This document shows positions 1 through 8,991 of a stretch of DNA of 64,000 bases, piece after piece; the first letter of the stretch is position 1; each line of letters begins with the position of its first letter. The position numbers and the translations under genes were made by a program. The notes under the pieces were generated by a model. It searched no databases and was not told the origin of the DNA. It saw only the letters and a list, made by a program, of their open reading frames with translations. Origin of the DNA: Spirosoma aerolatum (GTDB lineage Bacteria > Bacteroidota > Bacteroidia > Cytophagales > Spirosomataceae); the NCBI RefSeq assembly GCF_002056795.1, contig NZ_CP020104.1, positions 62,001 through 126,000 on the forward strand, given 5' to 3'.

Positions 1-1
1 T

Positions 2-913
2 GAATTAGCCGCTTCGTTACGACAAATTGGCGTTCGGGTAACAGTCATTCAGCGGGCAGGGCGTTTCATGGAGCGACAACTCGACCCACTGGCCAGCGAA
101 TTGCTCTATCTGGAACTACTTGACCGGGGCATTGACGTCTATTTCAACGAAGAGGTTCAAACCTTCATGGGAACTGATCGGGTCAAAGGCGTTCAGTTGA
201 ATTCTGGAAAACGGATCAATTGTCAGGCCGTAGTTATCGCAATCGGTACAGTTCCCAGCATTGATCTGGCTCGCGAAGCCGGACTCGTCTGCAATCGGGG
301 TGTGGTGGTAAACGATTACCTGCAAACCTCCGACCCCGACATTTTTGCGGCTGGTGAAGTGGCTCAGTGGAATGGACAGATGTGGGGAATAACCCTGGCT
401 GCCGAGCAACAGGCCGAAGCCGCAGCCCGATTCATAGCTGGTGATATTGCGCAGCCTTATCGGGGTAGTCTGGCTATCAGCATCCTGAAAATGGAAGGCC
501 TGCATCTGTGTAGCATGGGTATGACCGAGGTACCTGCCAATGCCGAAAATGAGTATGAAGAAATCGTCTTTATCGATAAGGCAAAACGCTATTATAAAAA
601 GTGTATTGTCCATCAAGATAAGTTGGTAGGTGCCATCCTGGTGGGTGATAAAAATGAATTTGCGGAGTTCCGTGAACTGATTGCCAATGGTATTGAGCTA
701 TCTGAAAAACGGCTCCAACTGCTGCGGGCGAGCAAAAAAGTAGATCCCGTCGAAGGTAAACTGGTGTGTTCCTGTAATACCGTTGGGCAGGGTAATCTGG
801 AGCGAGCCATTCGGACAGGCTGCACGGATTTTCAGCAGCTTTGCCAGAAAACGGGTGCCGGAACAGGCTGTGGCTCGTGCCGCCCGAAGTGCGGAGCATT
901 CTATTGTCAATGA
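2..913 (+). CDS. FAD-dependent NAD(P)H oxidoreductase with BFD-type Fe-S domain (NirB N-terminal-like), 5' partial
   Basis: The reading frame is open from base 2, so the start lies outside the window; only the last ~303 codons are present. The visible part is the end of a pyridine-nucleotide-disulphide oxidoreductase fold (the TSDPDIFAAGEVAQW stretch is the typical second FAD-binding motif) followed by a BFD-like [2Fe-2S] domain with Cys pairs CSC and CGSC near the C-terminus. This domain order matches the N-terminal half of assimilatory nitrite reductase NirB/NasB. The siroheme half is absent here; the next gene resembles a reductase half-domain, so the two probably act together in nitrate/nitrite assimilation (inference). 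Electron transfer from NAD(P)H through FAD and Fe-S is the expected role. Confidence 0.8.
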   Translation, partial: ELAASLRQIGVRVTVIQRAGRFMERQLDPLASELLYLELLDRGIDVYFNEEVQTFMGTDRVKGVQLNSGKRINCQAVVIAIGTVPSIDLAREAGLVCNRGVVVNDYLQTSDPDIFAAGEVAQWNGQMWGITLAAEQQAEAAARFIAGDIAQPYRGSLAISILKMEGLHLCSMGMTEVPANAENEYEEIVFIDKAKRYYKKCIVHQDKLVGAILVGDKNEFAEFRELIANGIELSEKRLQLLRASKKVDPVEGKLVCSCNTVGQGNLERAIRTGCTDFQQLCQKTGAGTGCGSCRPKCGAFYCQ

Positions 914-915
914 CC

Positions 916-981
916 GAATTAGTGAATGATTGAGGGATAGAGTAGCCTATCATTTTCAGCTATTCAATCATTCACTAATTC
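916..981. repeat. Intergenic inverted repeat with TGAATGAT-like units
   Basis: Arms 916-933 and 964-981 are perfect 18-bp inverted repeats separated by 30 bp; a further copy of the second arm's TCAATCATTCA core follows at 980-990. It lies 3 bp after the stop of the upstream oxidoreductase and 20 bp before the next start. It may act as a terminator or mRNA-processing hairpin. Similar sequence recurs at 25968-26053. Confidence 0.8.
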
Positions 982-1000
982 AATCATTCAAAATTAACCC

Positions 1001-2455
1001 ATGCGCGACTATTATACTCTGAAAATCAATTGGCCCGCCGGGATCGTATCGCCAGCGTCGTTGCAGAATGTGTTGACGCTGGCTTACAAAGCTCACGTAC
1101 GAACGGTACGGTTTGGGGCGCGTCAGCAACTGTTGATGACGGTGCATTATGAGGATATGCGCTTTTTGGAAAAAGACCTCAAACAACAGGCCATTGCTTA
1201 TGAGGTTAATACGGAGCAGTTCCCGAACATTATCAGTTCCTATTGTGGCGAAGAGGTGTTTCGGACGGGAGCGTGGCTGCATGAAAGCGAATACCATACC
1301 GTACTGGATCAGTTTGACTACCAGCCCCGGCTCAAGGTAAATCTGTCGGATTCGAATCAGAGCTTTACGCCTTTTTTTACGGGCAACCTCAATTTTATTG
1401 CGTCGCCGGAGCCGCATTTCTGGTTTTTATATATACGTCCGAAGCAAACCAATACGCTATTCCGCTGGCCAGAATTAATTTATACCAACGATATTGGCCG
1501 ACTTGCCAAGGCCGTGGAAGAAGCGATGCTTGATCAGGGATACCGCGACGAGTCATCACTCTATCCGGCTGTTACCGACGGGCAATCATTTATTACGCAG
1601 CGGGCTACGCAGGAGGTTGAACTTCCCGAATTTTCATTGCCGTACTATGAAGGATTCAACCGATATGGCCAGCGATCGTGGCTAGGATTGTATCGGCGAG
1701 ACGAAGAGTTTTCTATCCAGTTCCTACTGGATGTTTGTGCTTTGTGTTTGAAAACGCGCATCGGCGAATTATGCGTTACACCCTGGAAGTCTCTCATTAT
1801 AAAGGGTATCGAGGAAAAAGGTCGGGCTGGCTGGTCGTATATATTGGGTAAGCATAACATCAACGTGCGCCATGCTGCCAACGAACTGGCCTGGCAAACA
1901 GAAGACCATTCAGACGAAGGGACAGCCTTGAAAAAATACATTCTGGGCTATTTTGAAAAACAGGATACACGCACGTTCGGGCTGTGTTTTGGTATCCAGA
2001 CCCGTCCTAAGTCAGAAGTATTTGGGTCCGTACTGATTCGCAGACGGCCTCTATTCCAGATTGGGCAATTGGCTTTATTCAGCCTGTACGACATTTATTA
2101 TACCGAGAATTTTAACCCCAACAGCCGGGTATACCGTCGGTTCGAAAAAGGACTCTTCAAAGTTCATCTGCCCAACCAGTTAAACCGCCTATGTCGGAAA
2201 TTCAATGCTGGACGATCGGAGGAAAAGCGGGAAATCGATCGTGTCGAAACCGAAAAGTCGGAACAGACCTCGCTAAATGAGTACGTTGTTCATCAGTGCC
2301 CTCATTGCTTCACCATGTACGATGCTCAGTACGGCGATGAACGGCAGGGAATACCCGCTGGAACAACCTTCGATAACCTCCCAGGCGATTATGTTTGCCC
2401 TACCTGCGATGCCCCAAAATGTGAGATGTGTGAGGTAGTGCTGGAAGCTGTATAG
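1001..2455 (+). CDS. Nitrite/sulfite-reductase-like protein fused to C-terminal rubredoxin domain
   Basis: 484 residues. The N-terminal ~70 residues and the region around 250-270 (GELCVTPWKSLIIKG) resemble the ferredoxin-like half-domains of nitrite and sulfite reductases. The four-Cys siroheme/4Fe-4S pattern (C-x5-C ... C-x3-C) is not evident, so it may not bind siroheme. The last ~60 residues are a rubredoxin: CPHC near residue 430 and CPTC followed by APK, the usual iron-binding Cys pairs. It follows the FAD/BFD protein and precedes a nitrate-reductase-associated protein, so a role as electron carrier or reductase partner in nitrate assimilation is likely (inference). The exact reaction is unknown. 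Confidence 0.7.
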   Translation: MRDYYTLKINWPAGIVSPASLQNVLTLAYKAHVRTVRFGARQQLLMTVHYEDMRFLEKDLKQQAIAYEVNTEQFPNIISSYCGEEVFRTGAWLHESEYHTVLDQFDYQPRLKVNLSDSNQSFTPFFTGNLNFIASPEPHFWFLYIRPKQTNTLFRWPELIYTNDIGRLAKAVEEAMLDQGYRDESSLYPAVTDGQSFITQRATQEVELPEFSLPYYEGFNRYGQRSWLGLYRRDEEFSIQFLLDVCALCLKTRIGELCVTPWKSLIIKGIEEKGRAGWSYILGKHNINVRHAANELAWQTEDHSDEGTALKKYILGYFEKQDTRTFGLCFGIQTRPKSEVFGSVLIRRRPLFQIGQLALFSLYDIYYTENFNPNSRVYRRFEKGLFKVHLPNQLNRLCRKFNAGRSEEKREIDRVETEKSEQTSLNEYVVHQCPHCFTMYDAQYGDERQGIPAGTTFDNLPGDYVCPTCDAPKCEMCEVVLEAV

Positions 2456-2568
2456 TTAGAAAATAAGTTTGGATTTCTGCCTCTAGGGGTCAATTTGAAT
2501 GCAACGAATCTATTACGTAAGTACTCAAGCGCCAATTGTTTGTCGTATGTTACAAGGGCTTTTTTATC

Positions 2569-3072
2569 ATGCTTGATTTGAAATGTTTACCCGTTATGAA
2601 ACCAGTTGCCGTAGTACCAACTTTCTTCGAATTTGAAAGCGATTTTGTCGATTCGCTTCGTTGCATTCCCATGATTGTCCGGTATAAACTCGATACCTGC
2701 GGCATCAAACTAAAACTGCCCGAGTGGGTAAAGCTCACCGTTGTCGAGAAAGCCCGTCTGGCCGAACAACCTTGTTATAACTCTGCCGAGATCGCGCAGT
2801 ATCGACAGGATTTAATCGATCTGGTTCAACGTCGTTGCCACCATACCGTTAGCGAGTTGGGCGAGGTGAATCCAACCTGGGCATATCTGGGTGAAGTCCC
2901 AGACGAAGTACAGCTAAAAGCACAGGAATGGGAATGTACACCTCTAACCCTACAACAATGGCTTCAACTCGATGTATTACAGCGTTTTGCGCTAGTAAAG
3001 TTGAGTCGATCAGGCCACGAAGGAGCAAATTTCCCAAGGGCAATGCGGGAGTTTCTTTTATTGAGTGATTAA
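2569..3072 (+). CDS. Nitrate reductase associated protein (NarM-like)
   Basis: 168 residues from the ATG at 2569; an in-frame TTG at 2536 and an ATG at 2596 are alternatives, the latter starting just before the conserved core FFEFESDFVDSLRCIPM. The motifs SLRCIPMIVRYKLD and CGIKLKLPEW match the Nitr_red_assoc family, whose cyanobacterial member NarM is needed for assimilatory nitrate reductase activity. No signal peptide or membrane segment. Its position after the two redox proteins supports a maturation or assembly role for a nitrate reductase encoded to the left of the window (inference). Confidence 0.75.
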   Translation: MLDLKCLPVMKPVAVVPTFFEFESDFVDSLRCIPMIVRYKLDTCGIKLKLPEWVKLTVVEKARLAEQPCYNSAEIAQYRQDLIDLVQRRCHHTVSELGEVNPTWAYLGEVPDEVQLKAQEWECTPLTLQQWLQLDVLQRFALVKLSRSGHEGANFPRAMREFLLLSD

Positions 3073-3110
3073 GTGAAAAGCTGACGCATACTTTTCACTC
3101 AATCACTCAT
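3061..3110. repeat. Inverted repeat overlapping the 3' end of the NarM-like gene
   Basis: Arms 3061-3080 and 3091-3110 are inverted repeats with two mismatches in 20, loop 10 bp. The left arm contains the last codons and the TAA stop of the preceding gene. Probably a hairpin that ends the nitrate transcript; there is no clean T tract. Confidence 0.65.
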
Positions 3111-3140
3111 TCGCTCAATAAAAATGTGTAGTATTAATCT

Positions 3141-3533
3141 GTGGATCAGCAGACACAGGAGCTAAAACGACAAATCGAACGCATTCTGCATTGGGAACCC
3201 TCGTCACACTGGCGATTGCGAGACTTCGTACACCTACGTGATCTCGTGTTCAGCCAGACTAATCAGGAGTTGAACGTGGACGATTTGCAGGCTTTCTGGC
3301 AGGTCTCAGAGATTCCGTCAATAGCGTTTTTAGATACCCTTACCCATTTTATTGAGTACGAAGGCTGGGGTGATTTCTGCCATCGGAACCAGGTCAGCGA
3401 AATGGTTCCAGTCAGGCCCGATGCATTTCATGCCCGTAGTTGGGAAATTCCAACGCGGTGGATTATTATTATCTGCTGGTTATCAGCGATTGCTTCCATA
3501 GTCGTTTCCATTTTGTTAATCAGGCACCGATAA
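3141..3533 (+). CDS. Small protein with Bacteroidota N-terminal domain and one C-terminal membrane helix
   Basis: 130 residues from a GTG start (no in-frame ATG nearby). Residues ~8-80 (IERILHWEPSSHWRLRDF ... FIEYEGWGDFC) resemble a conserved ~70-residue N-terminal module seen in many Bacteroidota proteins, where it usually reads DFEELSELIFEKTG and ends GYENWRDF; I recall it as helix-turn-helix-like but its role is unknown. Residues ~108-127 are a single hydrophobic helix ending in RHR, so the N-terminal domain is probably cytoplasmic or tail-anchored. In larger relatives the module precedes a sensor or repeat domain, which is absent here. Function not assigned. Confidence 0.6.
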   Translation: MDQQTQELKRQIERILHWEPSSHWRLRDFVHLRDLVFSQTNQELNVDDLQAFWQVSEIPSIAFLDTLTHFIEYEGWGDFCHRNQVSEMVPVRPDAFHARSWEIPTRWIIIICWLSAIASIVVSILLIRHR

Positions 3534-3596
3534 ACGATTCAATCGACTAACTCGTTATAGTTTAGTAATCAATCAACCCGCCTACTACGGCCAACT

Positions 3597-6452
3597 ATGG
3601 TACGTTTTCCGATATTACTTAACCTGCTATGCGGTGTATCGCTGGTCGTTGCTCAGCCTGCGCCAAAACCAAAAACCGTTGCTAAACCAATAGCGTCCCA
3701 GGCTGGTAGCCTTAACCTGAACAGTCCAATTCCGGTCGACCCAGCCGTAAAAGTGGGTAAGCTGCCCAATGGTCTGACGTATTATATCCGTAAGAATGCC
3801 GAACCTAAAAACCGCGCTGAACTCCGGTTAGTGATTCGGGTGGGTTCGGTACTGGAAAATGATAACCAGCAGGGGCTGGCCCATTTCATGGAACACATGG
3901 AATTCAACGGCACGAAGAACTTTCCCAAAAACGAACTGGTCAATTACCTGCAATCGGCGGGCATTCGCTTTGGGGCCGACCTGAACGCGTATACAGGATT
4001 CGACGAAACGGTTTACCAGCTTCCTGTGCCGACCGACTCCGCCAATGTGTTCAATAAAGCCTTTCAGATTCTGGAAGACTGGGCGCATAACGCCACCATC
4101 GACCCTGCCGAAGTAGATAAAGAACGGGGTGTCGTACTGGAAGAACGACGTCTCGGACGGGGAGCGGGCCAGCGGATGCGCGATAAGTACTTTCCGGCGC
4201 TGCTTAATAATTCACAATACTCCAAACGGCTGCCCATTGGTACTGAACAAGTACTCACGACTTTCAAAACTGAAACTCTGCGGCAGTTCTACCATGACTG
4301 GTACCGTCCCGACCTGATGGCCGTTGTGGCCGTTGGTGATTTTGATGTGAAGCAGGTAGAAGGCATTATCCGGGAGAAGTTTGGCCGGATTCCAGCCGTT
4401 AAAAATCCAAAACCACGCACCGAGTACGATATTCCGTCGCACAAGGACACCAAAGTGGTTATCGTGACCGATCCCGAGCAGCCTAATACAGTCATTCAGG
4501 TGATTTACAAGCGCCCGGAAATTAAGGAGAAAACGCTGAACGATTTGCGGGAAAGTATTAAGCGTGGCCTGTTCAATACCATGCTCGGCAATCGGATTCA
4601 GGAATTAACCCAGCAGGCTAACCCCCCTTTCTTGGGAGGCTACAGTAACTATGGCGATTTCCTGGGTAATCTGGATGCGTTTACCTCGATTGCCGTTGCC
4701 AAAGGTGGCAATGTGGAACAGGCAATCCGGGCTGTACTCAACGAAAATGCCCGCGTTAAGCAGTTCGGTTTTACGGCTACCGAACTGGAACGGGCCAAAC
4801 AGGAATTCATGACCAGTGTGGAGCAAGCCTATAGTGAACGGAACAAGACCCGTTCGGCCAGCTTTGTGAACGACTACGTGCAGAATTTCACAGAGAAAGA
4901 ACCCTACACCAGCATCGAATTCTATTATGACTTCCTGAAAAAAGAACAGCCGGGTATCAAATTAGCCGAAGTGAATGCGCTGGTCGATCAGTTTATCCAC
5001 AACGATAACCGGGCCGTTATTGTAATGGCTCCTGAGAAAGAAAAAGATAAGTTACCTACCGAAGCACAAATTCTAAGCTATATCGACGATGCTGGTAAAG
5101 GGCTGACGGCTTATGAAGATAAAACCGTCGATAGCCCCTTGCTGGCGACCCAACCAACAGCTTCGCCGGTCGTAAACGAAAAAAAGATCAGCGATATTGG
5201 CGTAACCGAATGGACAGTGAAAAATGGCGTGAAAGTGGTGCTGAAGCCTACCGACTTCAAAAACGACCAGATTTTGTTTTCGGCTAATAGTTTTGGGGGA
5301 ACGTCTCTCTATAACCTTAAGGATTTTCAATCAGCCCGGTTTTCCTCTACCCTAACGGCTATGGGTGGAACGGGGGCTTATAACCAGATTCAACTGGGGA
5401 AATTTCTGGCGGGTAAACAGGTCAGCGTCTTTCCGTATGTGGGTGAGTTGAGCGAAGGTGTCAATGGCAGTGCGGCCCCGAAAGACCTGGAAACGGCTTT
5501 GCAATTACTGTACAGCTATTTTACCCAGCCTCGTAAAGACCCTGACGTGGTAAAAGGTTTCCTGTCGAATCAGCGCAGTGCGTTGCAGAATCAGATCAAT
5601 ACGCCTACACCTCAAAAGGTATTTCAGGATACGGTATCGGTAACGCTGGGCGCTAACAATCCCCGTCGTCAGCCGCTGACGCCCGACGATCTGGACAAAA
5701 TTGATCTGGACCGCGCTTTGCAAATTTATCAGGAACGCTTTGCCAATGGGGGGGACTTCCGGTTTTTCTTTGTCGGTAATTTTAAAGAAGATCAAATCAA
5801 GCCGCTGATCGAAAAATACCTGGGTGGTCTACCGGCTTCCGATAAGTCTGAAAAATTCAACGACCTGGGTATTCGGATTCCATCGGGGCAGATCAGCAAA
5901 ACGGTGTATAAGGGCCTTGACCCCAAAGCATCGGTGCAACTGGTATACAGTGGCGATCTGACCTGGTCGCCTGAAACAACAACACAACTCGACGCGCTGG
6001 CCGAAGTATTGGAAATCAAATTAATTGAAAAGCTTCGGGAAGAAGAGAGTGGCGTATATGGGGTAGGGGCAAGCGCTGCTTATGCAAAATATCCAGTGCC
6101 ACGTTATACCTTCCGGATCAACTTCGGTTGTGGCCCCGAAAATGTCGAAAAACTGATTGCTAAAACGCAGGAGCAGATCAACGAGTTGAAGCAGAAAGGA
6201 GGCCTACCCGCCGACATTGCTAAATTCAAAGCCGAAACCCGCCGGGAAACCGAAATCCAGTTGAAAGACAATCAGTTCTGGCTCGGCTATTTACAGAACC
6301 AGTATTACAATGGCGATGCCCCCGACGAAGTCCTGCACGAAAATGAACAGTTGGACAAAGTAACCGTCGAAAGCACAAAGGCTTCGGCCAATAAATATCT
6401 GGGTCAAAACTTTATCCGGTTAGTATTGATGCCGGAAAAAAGCCGTAAATAA
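3597..6452 (+). CDS. M16 family zinc metallopeptidase (two-lobed, secreted)
   Basis: 951 residues starting at ATG 3597 with a signal peptide (about residues 1-19, LCGVSLVVAQ). The inverted zinc motif HxxEH is at residues 96-100 (HFMEH), with the downstream acidic part DKERGVVLEERR about 75 residues later supplying the third ligand. Length and the second, non-catalytic half (from ~520) fit the insulinase/pitrilysin-like clamshell family, which degrades small peptides in the periplasm or at the outer membrane. It stands alone and ends against a bidirectional terminator shared with the convergent TauE-type gene. Confidence 0.93.
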   Translation: MVRFPILLNLLCGVSLVVAQPAPKPKTVAKPIASQAGSLNLNSPIPVDPAVKVGKLPNGLTYYIRKNAEPKNRAELRLVIRVGSVLENDNQQGLAHFMEHMEFNGTKNFPKNELVNYLQSAGIRFGADLNAYTGFDETVYQLPVPTDSANVFNKAFQILEDWAHNATIDPAEVDKERGVVLEERRLGRGAGQRMRDKYFPALLNNSQYSKRLPIGTEQVLTTFKTETLRQFYHDWYRPDLMAVVAVGDFDVKQVEGIIREKFGRIPAVKNPKPRTEYDIPSHKDTKVVIVTDPEQPNTVIQVIYKRPEIKEKTLNDLRESIKRGLFNTMLGNRIQELTQQANPPFLGGYSNYGDFLGNLDAFTSIAVAKGGNVEQAIRAVLNENARVKQFGFTATELERAKQEFMTSVEQAYSERNKTRSASFVNDYVQNFTEKEPYTSIEFYYDFLKKEQPGIKLAEVNALVDQFIHNDNRAVIVMAPEKEKDKLPTEAQILSYIDDAGKGLTAYEDKTVDSPLLATQPTASPVVNEKKISDIGVTEWTVKNGVKVVLKPTDFKNDQILFSANSFGGTSLYNLKDFQSARFSSTLTAMGGTGAYNQIQLGKFLAGKQVSVFPYVGELSEGVNGSAAPKDLETALQLLYSYFTQPRKDPDVVKGFLSNQRSALQNQINTPTPQKVFQDTVSVTLGANNPRRQPLTPDDLDKIDLDRALQIYQERFANGGDFRFFFVGNFKEDQIKPLIEKYLGGLPASDKSEKFNDLGIRIPSGQISKTVYKGLDPKASVQLVYSGDLTWSPETTTQLDALAEVLEIKLIEKLREEESGVYGVGASAAYAKYPVPRYTFRINFGCGPENVEKLIAKTQEQINELKQKGGLPADIAKFKAETRRETEIQLKDNQFWLGYLQNQYYNGDAPDEVLHENEQLDKVTVESTKASANKYLGQNFIRLVLMPEKSRK

Positions 6453-6455
6453 GGG

Positions 6456-6512
6456 CTGCAGTTTAAACTAAAAAGCCACTGATATTCAGTGGCTTTTTAG
6501 TTTAAACTGCAG
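6456..6512. terminator. Bidirectional terminator, perfect 27-bp inverted repeat
   Basis: Arms 6456-6482 and 6486-6512 are perfectly complementary over 27 bp with a 3-base loop (TAT). The stem contains a T/A run on each side, so it can terminate both converging genes. The right arm is the last codons and stop of the TauE-type gene, so the left arm is an inverted copy of coding sequence. Confidence 0.9.
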
Positions 6513-7304
6513 GATCTCTTTCAGAATTATATAGGTTGCTACCGCCAGCACGAACCAGCCAAAACCTTTTTTTAGACGGTCAGGTGGGATAAAGCGGGCT
6601 AGATACATCCCAATAAAAATACCGATGATGGATAATCCGGTAAAGGGCAGCAGAAAATTCCAGTTAAGATCGGTATGGTGAATGTCGCCCAGAAAGCCTA
6701 CGAACGAATTAACCGCAATAATTAGGATGGAGGTGGCTACGGCCCGATGCATGGTCAGTCCGGCCAGCAAAACGAGCATTGGTACAATCAGAAAACCGCC
6801 ACCGGCTCCAATCGTACCTGTCAGTAGCCCTACCGACAGGCCATCGAGGGCCAGATTACCGTAACGGGGCTTTCCATCAGCAGCCTCCCCCTGTTCGGGC
6901 CGTTCGCTCCGAATCATAGACCGAGCGGCCAAAATCATAACAATCGCGAAAAAATAAAGGATGGCATCACTTTTCGAGAGCCGAAAGTGCTCAAACTGAA
7001 ACAAAGGGTCGGGTAATGTAGGGACCAGAAATCGTCGGGTAAGGTAGACAGAAATAAATGAGGGCAATGCAAAGGCAGACGTCACCCGTAAGTCGACCTG
7101 ACCTTTCCAGATATGATTGACCGAGCCGACTAATGAAGTAGAGCCTACTACAAATAGTGAATATGTCGTCGCTAGTACAGGAGGAATCTGGAAAACGTAC
7201 ACAAAAATAGGAACCGTCAGAATCGATCCCCCTCCTCCGGTCAAGCCAAGTACAATTCCGATAATGAGGGCTGACGCATAGCCGATAGCTTCCTGTGTAT
7301 GCAT
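6486..7304 (-). CDS. TauE/SafE family sulfite/anion exporter
   Basis: 272 residues from the ATG at 7304; a longer frame would begin at 7388 inside the terminator of the neighbouring permease, and a -7 box lies at 7311-7318, so the short start is chosen. The protein is almost entirely hydrophobic, with about eight helices and the duplicated glycine-rich motifs of the family (GIVLGLTGGGGSILTVP near residue 16 and TGTIGAGGGFLIVPML in the second half). Members export sulfite, taurine-derived or other organic anions across the inner membrane; the substrate cannot be read from sequence. The last 8 codons form one arm of a terminator. Confidence 0.88.
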   Translation of the reverse strand: MHTQEAIGYASALIIGIVLGLTGGGGSILTVPIFVYVFQIPPVLATTYSLFVVGSTSLVGSVNHIWKGQVDLRVTSAFALPSFISVYLTRRFLVPTLPDPLFQFEHFRLSKSDAILYFFAIVMILAARSMIRSERPEQGEAADGKPRYGNLALDGLSVGLLTGTIGAGGGFLIVPMLVLLAGLTMHRAVATSILIIAVNSFVGFLGDIHHTDLNWNFLLPFTGLSIIGIFIGMYLARFIPPDRLKKGFGWFVLAVATYIILKEILQFKLKSH

Positions 7305-7310
7305 GCAACG

Positions 7311-7318
7311 CAAAAGTA
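7311..7318 (-). promoter_or_regulatory. Bacteroidota -7 element TACTTTTG for the TauE-type gene
   Basis: On the minus strand the sequence TACTTTTG fits TAnnTTTG and ends 7 bases before the chosen ATG at 7304, which would leave a very short or no leader. No clear -33 TTG at the usual spacing. Confidence 0.45.
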
Positions 7319-7357
7319 CGCTCCTTAGACCAGATATGTAGTCTATAGAGTAATGAA

Positions 7358-7390
7358 AAATGCCCCCTGATCCATGACCAGGGGGCATTT
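7358..7390 (-). terminator. Terminator of the amino-acid permease gene
   Basis: Perfect 12-bp arms (7358-7369 and 7379-7390, AAATGCCCCCTG) with a 9-base loop, GC-rich stem and A/T flanks, 21 bp downstream of the permease stop. Confidence 0.88.
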
Positions 7391-7411
7391 ACTAATCGAA
7401 GTAAAATCGGT

Positions 7412-8914
7412 TTACTCTTCTGGGTTATTCAAATTACTGTGCTTGCGGCTATAGGCGAAATACACGATAAGGCCGATGATACACCAAACAACGAAGGTGA
7501 TTTTTGTATCGGTACGCAGGTTCCACATCAGGTACAGATTCGCCAAAATGCCACAGGTAGCAATGACAGGCAGGACTGGTGTACGATAGGGGCGTTCCAG
7601 ATTTGGCTCCCGAACGCGTAGCAGCCAAACGGCTCCACAAATCATGGCAAACGCGAACAGGGTCCCCGAACTGGTTAACTGCGATACTTTATCGATCGGA
7701 GTAACGGCTGCTACAATCGAAACGATGGTCCCGACAAAGATGGTACTCTTCCAAGGGGTTTTAAAGGTAGGGTGAATCGACGCGAATAGCCCTTTGGGTA
7801 AAAGACCATCTTTGGCCATGCCCAGAAAAACGCGGGTTTGTCCCAGCATCATCACCAGCATTACAGAGGTTAGACCGGCAATAGCAGCAATCGTAATCAG
7901 GTACACCGCCCAGGTTAAGCCAGCATCGGCAAAGGCCTGCGCAACAGGCGCTTTCAGGTCCAGTGTGTCGTACTTAACCATACCTGTCAGTACCAGCGAA
8001 ACCAAAATGTATAGAGCCGTACAAATCAGAAGCGATGCAATGATAGCGAATGGAACGTCTTTCTTTGGATTGATGGCTTCACCAGCTTGTGTCGAAACGG
8101 CATCAAAGCCGATATAAGCAAAGAAAACGATACCAGCTGCCGTAACGATACCGGGAACACCAAAATGGGTTTGGCCTGTATCGTCGGTAACGGCATTCGG
8201 AATAAATGGGGTCCAGTTGGCAGTATCGACAAAGAAAGCCCCGGCAATGATCACAAAAATGACTGTTGCTACTTTTAGCATCACAATCAGGTTATTGGTG
8301 CTGGCAGCTTCTTTAATACCCTTCACAAGGATGTAGGTCACGACCCATACAATCAGTAGGGCGGGCAGGTTGATGGCAAATGTAAAATCGGGGACAGCAG
8401 TACCGGCAGCCCGCAGTGCATCGGCTTTTTCATGGGCGGTAACCGGGTCGTTCATAAGCCATAAGGGCGGTTCTATATGGAATAAATGGAGGAATTTCTC
8501 AAAATATCCCGACCAGCTCACCGCTACAGTAGTAGCGCCCATCATGTACTCCAGAATAAGGTTCCAGCCGATGAGCCAGGCAAACAATTCACCAACAGTG
8601 CCGTAAGAGTATGCATAGGCCGAACCTTCAACGGGCAGGATTGATGCAAATTCAGCATAACATAAGGCGGCAAACGTACAGGCAACCCCTGCAATAACGA
8701 AGGCTAATGCCAGTGCGGGGCCTGCCCATTCGCGGGCAGCAATCCCAGTCAATACGAAAATGCCACCACCAATAACGGCTCCAATACCTAGAGACGTTAG
8801 TCCCCAGCGGGTTAGTACACGTTTTAGTTCACTTTTCTGGGCATCTGCCGCATAAGCCGAAAGCGGCTTCTTACGCATGACGCTGGTATCAACTGTTTTT
8901 AGTTTAGTCTCCAT
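7412..8914 (-). CDS. APC family amino acid permease
   Basis: 500 residues from ATG 8914; the longer frame to 9037 would run into the simple inverted repeat and gives a poor N-terminus. About 12 hydrophobic helices. The opening GIGAVIGGGIFVLTGIAA is the classic helix-1 substrate motif of the amino acid-polyamine-organocation superfamily, and the overall look is that of the cationic amino acid transporter/YhdG branch. Inner-membrane uptake or exchange of amino acids is the known role; substrate not determinable. It has its own terminator and lies downstream of secDF with a 33-bp-armed inverted repeat between them. Confidence 0.9.
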   Translation of the reverse strand: METKLKTVDTSVMRKKPLSAYAADAQKSELKRVLTRWGLTSLGIGAVIGGGIFVLTGIAAREWAGPALALAFVIAGVACTFAALCYAEFASILPVEGSAYAYSYGTVGELFAWLIGWNLILEYMMGATTVAVSWSGYFEKFLHLFHIEPPLWLMNDPVTAHEKADALRAAGTAVPDFTFAINLPALLIVWVVTYILVKGIKEAASTNNLIVMLKVATVIFVIIAGAFFVDTANWTPFIPNAVTDDTGQTHFGVPGIVTAAGIVFFAYIGFDAVSTQAGEAINPKKDVPFAIIASLLICTALYILVSLVLTGMVKYDTLDLKAPVAQAFADAGLTWAVYLITIAAIAGLTSVMLVMMLGQTRVFLGMAKDGLLPKGLFASIHPTFKTPWKSTIFVGTIVSIVAAVTPIDKVSQLTSSGTLFAFAMICGAVWLLRVREPNLERPYRTPVLPVIATCGILANLYLMWNLRTDTKITFVVWCIIGLIVYFAYSRKHSNLNNPEE

Positions 8915-8991
8915 GTAGGGAAATAGAGTTTGGTGATTGTGTCGTTTGGAAAAAGATTCTTGGGTGAAACGGTTGGGAAAGATACGAAAAA

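Noticed and set aside
7305..7388. Longer N-terminus for the TauE-type protein
   Set aside because: It would start inside the permease terminator and cross a -7 promoter element; the residues added are not membrane-like.
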